A stretch of 64,000 nucleotides of DNA from Watersipora subatra. Its lineage: Eukaryota; Bryozoa; Gymnolaemata; Cheilostomatida; Watersiporidae. A program made the position numbers and the translations under genes. The notes below the pieces were generated by a model that saw only the letters and a list, made by a program, of their open reading frames with translations, searched no databases and was not told the origin of the DNA. The stretch spans positions 65,294,667-65,358,666 of the forward strand of contig NC_088714.1 of NCBI RefSeq assembly GCF_963576615.1, written 5' to 3'. This document shows positions 50,901 to 62,900 of the stretch, in pieces (position 1 is the first letter of the stretch; each line of letters opens with the position of its first letter).

Positions 50901-53900
50901 AATTGCTGTGAAGGTGACTACGAGTTTTCTTGGCATCAGGTAGTTAAAGTTCTACGGAGGAAGATCGGAGAATGGAGGTAAATTTATCTTTTACTTTGAG
51001 TCTCCTATAGAGTTTCCTGTTGAGTTTACATTCAGATTATATTTCCCTGTTTGAGGCTAAAATGTAATTTCCTGCGCGTGCGAAATACGTATGTACAGTG
51101 AGTTCTTGACGGCTTCTTTTTAATCTTTAGCATCTAGCAATACAATGGCTTAGATTGTTGAATATACTAAAGGTAATATTTTAGTACTCATTAATACATG
51201 TACTAATTAAAAAAAATATAAGTTTTGCTATCACTAATCATCGTTTTATATTTTTTTATCGGTTCACCTCGCTACATTTGCTTCAAATTTTCTGTGGCAG
51301 TTTTATCTAGTAAATTAGATTTATGATTTGACTTTAGATGTTCACTTTTCACTTAAAGAAAGTGAAGAAAATCAATTGATCAATGCAAATCTTCAACTTC
51401 CAGAACCAAAGCTTCGAATCGTTGGCTTGGCGTACTTGTGCCTTTGTTAAACATTTATTCGTTTTTAAAATTACACTCGCAATCTATCAAACTCCCAATT
51501 TGAAAGCTTTCAGTAGATACGCTTTAGAATGACATATCTATGAATGACATATATTTATTGCATTTTGTTTTACTGATTACAGGTTGTTTATGTCGTCCCA
51601 CCAGCCGAAGCAGCTTTGTCAGTGTGGAAACTGCCATAAAGGGGAAAGAGAGACTTGAATGTGTGCTGCATAAGCCATGATGTTTTGTTTGAGTTTGCTG
51701 CAGTAGATGAATTTGTCTTATTGTATCAGCTAAAACTATGTGAGTGGCCACGACTTGATGAATATTTTTAATAAAAGCTTTATGCCGAGATGAAAATCTT
51801 TTTGCTTGTAAAAATTATATAATAAAATTATATTGTTGAAGATAATACAAAACATGATTTGCAGAATATTGTAGTGAATTGAATACGGTATATGGATGTC
51901 CGCAGAACTAGAGAATGTGAGTTCAAATCCAGTTTGCAGCAGACTTCTTATCCCAGACTTCTCTATCCCTATGTATATTCTTTTCAAAGACGTGCTGCTT
52001 ATTTTACTTACGGTAGTAAGAAACTACATACAGCCCAAGGATAGGTGACGGACATAATGTGGGCGGGGCTTTTGGGAGGCTGTATATCGTTAGTGTGGGT
52101 AGCGGCGGAACTGTGCTGATACAAAGACCTTATACTACATAGTTTGCTTGACAGAATTACCGTAGACCGTTAGAATTGGTAGTCGGTACTCAAATGTTTA
52201 CACAGCATTTGGAGAAAGTGAGTAAGACAAATTTTCAATTTTCGTTATTTGAGGCCTTTGAAACATTCATAATAAGGCATCTGTAGCTGGATTTAAAATT
52301 TTATTTTAGCCAACATGAGCAAACACAAAATAAGATATATGCCAATTGAGCCGCGTAGGACTAATTTTATCGCAAATAGCGATGTGAATACGAGATATAT
52401 TGATAGATAAATACCGCGTGACATCATTTTGGGCAAGTCTGGGCGTGTTCTTTTGGCCTGAGCGTTTTTACGTCGATCAGATTTTTTCGGTTTTAATCTT
52501 CAAATATCTTGGCAATGAGATCGCCTAACACAACAAACAACATATCAACTGATAGAGAAAAAAAATGCTTTCTTTTAAGATCAACTCAAATTTGACGCAA
52601 CCACATCTTTAATGAAAATGGCAATTAAATACTTAATACAATAAAGGGATGATGAGAAACATTGATGGCTGGTTCAGGAAAGTACACATCTGTTAGAAAA
52701 TCTCTATCGCAACTTGTATAATCAATGATAATAAAGTAAAACGTATAATCACTGAACTCGGATAATACTAGCGTTGGTGGAGTTGTTTGCATTGCTATAT
52801 TTCACTGAAATATAAATGGTACACAACAAGGATAAAAACAAACAAGTACAAAAATAGTTTATGTTCATAACATAAATTAACTTTGAAAAAATTATCTGAA
52901 ATGTTTCATAAGTTTTAATTTATACTATGGTAAAGGATCCACAGTGACCTTTTACTTTTCCACTTAGAAACAGCTGCTTGTTTTAGTATGAGAATATACT
53001 TGTATAAATATATTGTACTAGCGGAATTCCGGGACGTTGCACGGGTATTAAAAATCAGATAGTAAACAGTGAGAGGTAATGTAGTTGCCTGCCACTTGCC
53101 ATTAGCCTGATACATTGCCAATGGCCAATTTGTATAATCTTACTAATAAGAGCAAGCATAAAATTATGCTACGCCATAACGGAGAGTGGTAGCGTATTTT
53201 CACCCACATAGCGACATATATCGCCCACATAGCGACATATATCACCCACATAGCGACATATATCGCCCAATGAATCCATCAATCTTGCGTAGTTTAATTG
53301 GTAAGGGATTTGCCTGGCGAAGAGGAATATCCAAAATCAAACCTGTGATACGGATTTTTCATTACTAAATTTTAATAGCTGGACAAACCAAACTACACAA
53401 AGATACACACGCAAACTTTGAGATTTATATATATATATATATATATACATAAAGCAGAGCATATGATATTAAACAACAATCGAACTCTGAAACTTTCTGT
53501 GCTCTCACTCTCTTGGCCTTGGTCTGTCTTTTATATCACAGGCCACTGTCTATTTCGTCTCAAGAGCCAGCTTGTCGCTCTTCTGGCCAGGCCGTTCACC
53601 CCTCCTCTCAGCCCGATAGGGCCGAGCTATCATCTTCCTATTGACTGGGGAGTGTTGTTGCTGGCCAGGGTCTCAGATGTCCAGCCAAAATAGCAGTCAG
53701 TTGGCTTCTTTCACACTTCCTATTAGAGACCTTATTGCCGATGTGGCAGGCTCCAATATATAGCATTGAGTTGCAATCAGCAGTGCCCAGAAGCGATGTT
53801 GTTGGGCTCTATGCCCCAGCTGCTTTGTCTTCTGCAATAGAGTCTCCTGTAGATTCTGCTACAGATCAGACATGATATCGGCCATAACCTTGGCTGCATC

Positions 53901-56900
53901 TGCCCAGAGACTGCTGGCTGACCATCTTCTGTTGCCTGTCTTGTAGTATCTGTATAGCGGGTTCTTCATGTTGTTGGCACATGAAAATGACTGCATTTTA
54001 ATAGCTCTCACATCTCTATCAAACTGACAACATAGACGCTAGTGCTTTCAACAATTTAAGCTTCTAGGAGAAGTATTCAATATGTCATTCTCACAGACAT
54101 CCTGGTCCTTCATTAGTCTTTCATTGCCATGCGAATGTGTGAAATATTTAATCTTTTAGTACCTCTACGCATCATCGACAGTCAAGACCATATCACAAAT
54201 TATGTTAACTTTTTAATAGCGAATGAGTTGGAATGAGTAGTACAATAACTAAAAAAAACCACACCATAAAACACAAGATCACGTACTATGCAGCCATGCT
54301 GCACGTAAGACATGAACCTTACGCGAGAGTTTACGGTTTACATAACAGGCATGGCATGATCAGGGCTGTTGTGTTCATGTGTAAATGAACATACCTTGAG
54401 TAGGGCTGTGTTGTGTGATATTGTCTGGAAAGATTTGGCTTTCACTCCAGCCTTTTGGTCAGATGTTTTTTCTTGTTCCTTTACCCATTGTTCTACCTGC
54501 TCCTTTATTTCCTTTCGTTTCAACCAAAAGTGTTTCTCAATAACCTGTGATCAATTTCACATGATTAAGTAGACATTCAAGGATAGAAACTTTCACACTA
54601 CGTTGGAGATAGGTTTGAGTGACAACTGCAATTACACTTAACCTCTTTGAAGCAAGGAGAAGGATGCTTTAGCATTTCAAGCATTGCAAACTTCACTGTA
54701 GCCTGTCTGATATTGCTGTCATACTCCCTGCAGTTGGCTGCACCCGCTGTCGTTCCGCGCGATCTCTCATAGCCTGGCTCATTGAAATAAGGCTCAGCCA
54801 CTAAGATGAGAGATTGGATGGACACAAGTACCTGTCAACAGAGCAAGAGAGATTAGTATAAGCAACTATATGGAGACAAGCACCTGTCTAAAGAGCAAGA
54901 GAGGCTAGGATAAGTGACTATGTGGATACCAGGACCTATCAACAGAGCAATGGAGACTAGAGTAACTGATTTGATGGAGGCAAGCACCTGATAACAGAGC
55001 GAGTGAGACTAATATATGTGACTTGATGGAGAAAAGCACCTGTTAACAAAGCAAGGGAGACAACCAAAGAAGCCTACCTGGAGAAAGCTTGAGGTTTGAG
55101 CATTCCACTTCTCCTCCGGTCTTCCATGCCATGTGTTGAGTACACTCAGACAGACTTTACCGTCATTGTACAAGTTAGGATTAAATCGAATCTGGAAAAA
55201 ATGTAATGCAATGACCTTAGTCCACCAAACTGAATAAAAATATTTGCTAAATTAACTTTTCACAAAAAGGAGTAGTTTTCACAGTTCTAAACTAGATAGA
55301 GTTGCACTACCAAAGTTGACATACATATTTGTTGAGGTCTGATTACCAATAGTACCGAGGCCAAGTAGGCTTACCTTGTGATTGCCGGTCGTTTGGAGAT
55401 TAATAAGAGGAGGGGATGTTGGATAATCACTTGGAAAGAAAACGTCAAACTCGAAGCAGCCATTCATATAAGGCGTGTCAGATGGCCCAGTGATCAGTAC
55501 CTAAAATACAGATTCTCTACCATGAGAATAGACTTAACACCTACGCGTCGTGCTTAGGTGAAGGACTGTGAGAAACGCCAACCTTCATCACATCCATTCG
55601 CTCCTCGTCACACCGCACAAACACCGAACTGCTTGCACTCAAAGGGAGACTGGTGCTCAGAGTAACAGCTTCCTGGGCGAGACGTCTTGTTCTAGCATTG
55701 TTTCCAGATGTAACTGTAGATCCTTGCCGCACTGACATCTCATAGTGGTGGTGACAGAGAAAACGCACGCTGCCTCCAGATGTCGTTTCCAAAAATTTGA
55801 AAGTGTCTGTAAGCAATATAAAGTATATCAATTTCACACCATTAAACAAGACATTTTCAGCCTGGCCTAAGTGAACTGATAAGCATAGATGTAAAATCTC
55901 TAGACAGGAATTATGAGTCTCTTATATTTGCACGACTATCAACAAGTCAACTTACCAAACTGCAACTCTTTAAATATGCTTTCGTATGTCTCGGTAGTCG
56001 AGGGAGGAAGAGCAACTGAAGTGCCTGGTTGACTGGTGGGTGAGAGCACAGCCTGTCTTTGCTTGGACAAATGTACAGATTTGGAAACGACTTCCTGGGT
56101 GTCGGCCAAGATCAAGGCGAGTTCATTAAGTGAGTTAGCTTGGTCTTCCTCCTCTGACGATTTGGCAATGCTCTTCTCTCGGTTTGTTTTTGGAGCAGTC
56201 GGCCTGCAAGTAACATGCTAAAGATTGGTGTGAACAAATGATTAGTAGCTATGAAATATTATTCATAACTTTGCGCAATTAATGAGTACAGGATAAAATG
56301 AATGAGAAACATACTTGAGGCGACGTTGATATGTGGCTACACACTTAGCCATGCTCGCTGTTAAAGACGCTAAAGTGCTTGAGTCAGATTCGGTGACTGT
56401 CTCCCCAAGCAAAGGTACAAACTCCTGACTAGATGACAATGCCCTAAGTATCTTGTAGACAGATTTGTATAGAGGAACGTGTCTGGACATGTCGAGCACT
56501 GCAAAAGTACATGTTTACAAAAACCTAGCTTCATGTAAGACGCAAATATAATTAGAAAAAGGACCAATTCAAGACTGATAATGTAAAATAAGCCGGCTGA
56601 CTGTAATATCAGCCAGACACCCGAGGCACTGGCTGGCCACACCCCTACCCGGCCAGTAAAAAGGCGGCCCTACTCGGCTGGTAGGAAAACGACCCTACTC
56701 GGCTGGTAGGACAACGGCCACACCCGATCGAGTGAAGACAAGGACCATCTTGGAAAAAGGCCGGCCAGCTCCCGAGAGACCGCCTGGCTCCCAAGACAAA
56801 ATAGGCGGTACAAGGAGCACAGCATTAAAGACTGAGGTCAAGCTCAAGAGTGACAAAGCATGGAAAGCCTCCGAAGTGGATTGTCGTTCCATATTGCATT

Positions 56901-59900
56901 CTCTAGTTTAGTTTATACAAAAAATATTCTATATTACTCAAACAAGCGACTGGTTTTAAGTAAAGAAGTAAATGGTGCTCAAAGAGTGAAGGGTACAATA
57001 ATGAACCACAACGAGGCGCATCCAATATATTTGAAGGTGACAGAAAATCAAGCTATAATTACACCTGTGCCAATCCTGAATGTGGAAAAGTTGCTAAAGC
57101 TGTGATAACTTAGGTCCGTATTTTGTAACTCATTCTCCCAATTGAGACAGTTCGATTCCACAATCAACATGTGAGGGTTACGAGCGATTAGTCTCACACT
57201 CAAAGTTAATAACATACTAGTAATAGGAGCTTTAGATGACAACTAAAGAATACTGAGCACAATCGCTCTCCAGCATTGGAAGTGATTTTTTTAATGCCAC
57301 AGCATTTTCAACACAACACCAGAGCTTTCAATAGCGCAGTCACCAGTGCGAGACATCAAATATTGCACTTGTAAATGTAGTTTTACTGTTGCAAAGAGGT
57401 TAAATAATTCATTTGATTGTTACAAGAACCATGAATAAAGGTAATTTATTTCCAAAACCACACAAACTGTGTAAGCTTTCCGACCTGTCTAACACAAGGA
57501 TAGTGTGATATTTGTACCTGAATCATTTCGAAGGTAGGAAGCTATTGCAGGCAAAAGACATGAATCGCTGAGCCTTTGGTAAAGCTCAGAAGGAAGGACA
57601 GTTTGCTGCGACTCAACCTGTGAGTTGTCATCAGGGTTGATAAGTGCAGAGATGATGTCAAGCATGCAGGTCACATGTTCTTCTTCATTCTGCTGTTTCA
57701 ACAGCAGCTACGAAAGGTTCAATAGAATTATCAGCAGCTAAAATGGTGTTACGAAATGCTGGATAGAATTGTCAGCATCTATGAATTTTGCTACAAAATG
57801 TTCAATAGAGGTAGCAAGCTTGTCAGCAAGGATCAAATAATAAAACTGTGGCTGTTTCAATGTTACTCTCAAGATGGAAAGAGAGTGAGAGAATAAGTTA
57901 ATATTTAATTTTTATTATTCTGGCAGCAGTTACCATCAGCATGAGCATGTGTGGCAGACAGCCTAAATGTAGTTAAGCATCAAACCTGCTCAAGGTCCCA
58001 GTGAGTGGAGGTGGATCCAGTCCCAAAGCCAGTTCCCTTTGCCCAGTATGATTGTCCAGCAATTTCATCTTTAGCAGGACCTTTTGGTTCAGCTGGTTTC
58101 ACCTTTGATTTGCTGCCAGCTACCTGGTGGGCCATCTGTAAGTATGACATTCTCAGATAGTACACACATATTGCTACAAGCAAGTCTTAAAACCAAGAAA
58201 GTGTGTTAGGGCACAGGCAGTATTCCGATCTGCATACACTATCATGGCTATTAGCTACATAGACTCTCTCACTAAATAATTAGACATGCCTACCAACTGA
58301 TTCGACATGCCAGCTGACCGGCTGTATGTGTTGATCAAATGATTACATATGCCTCTACTGACTAGACACACCCACCTACTGACTAGACAGACTCACCGAT
58401 TGATTAGAGCAGCCTACCTATTGGCACAGGCTAGATACTGACTAGGTACAGTACCTGATTGATTAAGCACTCCCACTGACTGAACATGTTTACTGTTTGA
58501 CTATACATGTTCACTGAGGTCTATTACCTGATCAATAGACTAAAAGTAGATGTTAAAAAGGACTCACCTGAGCAGCCATTTCTGTAAGGTGGTCATGTTG
58601 GGAACTGGCTGATGCTCGCTGCCGAGGGGAATGATGACTGAGGGCCGAAAGACAAGCGAGGACAAGGTGAAGCACTCCGATCTCCATGCTAGAACGTCTC
58701 AACATGAGCCCATCATCTGTGGTGAGGGGGCTTGACTCATAGAGAAGCTGCAAGCACTGTTGTATGAAGGAGCAAGCAAAAAACTAGTATGACTGTCAGT
58801 CATTAAACCGCAAAACCTTCTGGCCTAATATTTACTGCAGCCATGCCAAAGGTCCCTGCCATACCAAAAGCCTATATCAATCAGAAATAACTAATTGTGG
58901 GCCAAGGGGTCCTACTTATTACACGGATATTGTGTACTACACAGTCAAATCACTAGAAACTCAAGCCGGTGTTTACTATAAACACTTGCATTCACAATGT
59001 AAAGGTTGTGAAAATACAAAATTACCATATCAAATAATGTGAATAAAGTGCATGGGCGATGATGTGAATTAAAGTTCCACACTCTAGAAAAAGAGTGTGA
59101 GGATGTGACAAGTAACTAGGCTTAAACTACCTTCAAGTTGACCTTACCTGTGATGTATAACAATAAAGATATGGGCCGGTGTGAAACGTAAGTGGCAGAC
59201 AGAAGAAGCTCGCACATACGAGCTATAGAAAGTTGAACTGACAAAAACCTAAACTATAGTCAACATTAACATCGGACATGAAAATCGGTGCAAATGCTGG
59301 CTTGCGACTAAACTTCATTCCATGAGAATACTGTTCCGAATTAAAGCAAAGTTGTCTCACCACCATCATTTTTGTAAATAAATGACTAGGCCATTATCAG
59401 GTTAGATAGTAGCTAAAACCTTATATCTACAGTTTACTGAAAAAATAAAACAATGCTTTTAAACAAAATTGTTTTTCCAATACTACAAACTGAGAAAATT
59501 TCAGGTTTTCTGATCATAATATATGTTGATTGGCAAAAAATGCAAAACTTGAACATACAAAGAAGCCTCAGCTCAAATAAAATCAATCCAAAAGGAAAGA
59601 CAATCACAAATATCCATGATTTCATAGCAATTTTCACAAATTTTATCGATAATATTACTTAACACAAAATAATGTGACATATACAGTAATCTCTCAGTTT
59701 TTACAGTTAATTGGGACCGGCGTTCTTCGTGATAAATGAAAACCTGTGAAACAGAAACTATTTTTAAAGCATGTGTATGAGCCAAAATTTTAGCACCAGA
59801 ATACTTACCGTAAATTCTGACGTATAAGTCAAAAATTTGACACCAAATTTCAAGCTTATAAAACCATCCTCGAATTATACGGCGGTAACATTTTTCATCA

Positions 59901-62900
59901 CTTAAATTCTAGTAAAATCAAAATTCAAAAAAACCATCACCAATCAACATTGCATGATATGGATGTAGGGATTTACAGTGCACCCTCGAGATACGATTAC
60001 CCTGATATACGATTACCCTGATATACGATTTTTTCACCTTACGAAGTTGAACATCGTGAGATCTTCACCTCGCTATACGAATTTTATTTCACTATACGAA
60101 TTCGAGGAAATTTTCGCCCGAGTTAAAATTTGGCGGTCGGTGTGCTCATAACGCACGTCGAAATAACAAAGATGCTGTTTGCCGAAAACATTTTCATAAC
60201 GTTTAGAAGGGACACAATGACCGACTTCTCTCAGGTCAGGGGTCCACGTGGGAAATTTAGTGAAAAGCACAATCGTGAGCGAGTATTCATTTCTAGCGTT
60301 ATAATCCCTTTACAAAACAAAGGAAAAATGATTTTCATGACAACAAAGTTGGAGGTCATAAATAAATAGGAAGACGATGCCTGTATTGTTAATATTGCCA
60401 AGGAATATGGTCGCAACCAATCAACAATTGCAATTATTAAAAATAAGAAATCCGTTAAAGCGAGCACAAGGAGGAGCTTACGACTGACGACTTGAAGGAG
60501 TTGAAAGCAATAAACGGGATGGAGAAGAGACATAAAAACTTACATCGGCAGAAAAGTGTCAATTTACTGATGTGAACTGGTACATAAAAACAATACTGTA
60601 CAATGCATATCATTATTTATCTTCTTTGTGTGGCATGTTTTTCGTGCTTTATTCAATACATTTATGTTTTAATTATTTCATTTTGACTATGTTTTATTTT
60701 CTTGTTTATTCATGTCTTTGCAGATGGGCCTGTTTTTACTGCGTAAATACAAATTGTCGTATGTATGTAACTCATATATAACTAGCTACTCAAGATAGTT
60801 GACGCATCCATATTACTTTCTAGAACTTGCTAAAACCATGCCCTTTAGGGTATAACTACGTACAAACTTCTGTATGTATGGTCACATTGATTTTTGTGCA
60901 CATTTCATTCAAGACAAACTATTGTACAACCTTCTCTGAATCCTTTTACAAATGTTAGCTAGCTAACAACTTTCTGCACTGCACCAGCATTTACAGTGCA
61001 CGAGCAAGCGTCATCCTCAATAAGTGATAATCCGCACTAAGTTAGCTTATTTTCTTCGAGCACTCTCTGCACCAGCAGCAAAGTTGTGTCTTCCTGGCAA
61101 TTTCTGCTTTTCACGACCCAAAAATAATAAACTAGATCAACAGCTCAAGTCACGTTACTCCATAGGTATGCCCGTACACTACCGTATAGTAAATTGTAAA
61201 TTTCTTTTTTTGATGGCCGTTATATGGTCAAGTGTACGAGAGGCCGCTTTTGAGAATTGCAACGCACGGCTTTTCTGGTCAAGTTAGGTTTAAAAAGGTT
61301 TTAACCAGACTCGCTAAAGGCTATAGTAAAAGCTGGGAAGCGAAAAGATTTTAGTGATGAAAAGTTAAAATTGAGTGAAATAGTTAAAAATACTAAAACT
61401 CAGCTTTAATTAGCTTTGAATGTGTGTTTAGTAAGCTAAACATATTTGAAGTGATTTAAAAGCTTATGTTGTACGCACGCCTTGATAGTAAGAACTCCTT
61501 ACAGTGCGTACTGCATTTCGTTCACACATGATGTTGCATTTTACAGTTTTGCAGATCATAATCACTAGGTGCATTTAATACAATGCAGCTACTGTAAGTA
61601 ACTATAGTTATTAAAATTAACATACTATTTTGTTACTAATTTTCAATATGTACAGCATTTTTATAAAATTTTGGACGATTTCTACCATTTTTTTTGCATT
61701 GTATAATTACAATGGTTTCTATAACCCTACATACGATTTTTTCACTATACGATGTCCACCTTGGAATGAATTAACATCGTATCTCGAGGGTGCACTGTAT
61801 TTATGAAATAGTAAAATACTACTCATCCTACTCAAAATAAAACGGATCAAAACAAAGTCCCATTCTTCATCATTCAAATTGTCATCACTAGGATTTTCTT
61901 CTAGAGTAACGTGTGCTTTCAAATTTAATGTTTTTTTTTTAAAGTATCTGTCTACAAGCCCACACTTCGGCAATCCATTTGACACATCCAAGATCATCCA
62001 TTCATCTTTTTTCTTGTACATGAATCAAAGCTCCTGATAAAACTCTTTTCTTCTGGTATGACTATTTCTTTGAATACGTATTATCAGAGGTGGCAGTTTC
62101 AAATTTCGGCGAGATGAGTCAATATGATGGTTACGTGTTCTTTTCCATGCCCTGTGGTCTTCACTATAACGACCTTCTCTTGTTCTTCTGTTAGTTATGG
62201 TACTGCCGATGGCACAAAAAACGGGCATTTTCCCAGATGGCGTTTTTCAATGTCATTTCCTCAGCTACGCATCGCTCGCCTCGGAGTTTATTGAGCTATT
62301 CCAATCAAACGATTTGAGCCAAAGGGGTTGACGTATATGGCAGGTACATGTTGAAACCAGGAATTTAAAACCAAAATTTAGATCTCAACTTGTATGCCGA
62401 GTTGACTTATAGATTTTAAACATTGTATCAATCTACTATGTAATAAGTACCGTAAAACCTTTATTTGAATGCCATGGCGCTCTATTTTTCAACCCTTCTC
62501 TTAGAGTGGCTTTATTAGAGATGACGTTCAAATAAAGGGTGGAGTTGTATTTTTCAAACTCCTTGTCAGAATATTGAGAAAAATAATTTTCAATTTTTGA
62601 TTCAGCCTTTCATGGGTCCAATCGAATGACGCCCATATTTTGCACTCTCCTTCAGGCGGTGTGACATTAACCATTTTGGATGGAAGAAATTTGCCAGAAC
62701 GGAAATTCGGAGGTAAATTAGTTAACTTACACTCAACTTGCCGTACTCCAACTCTCTAAATAAATATGCACGAGAGAGCTGTTAAGAGGTACATGTCTCT
62801 ACCAGTTGATACCTAGTGTTTGCAATTAACCTACGATGATTTTGTAGCCTGCGATGTCATTTATTGCAGCGTTAATGTTTTTTGTTTCATTTCAAATTTG

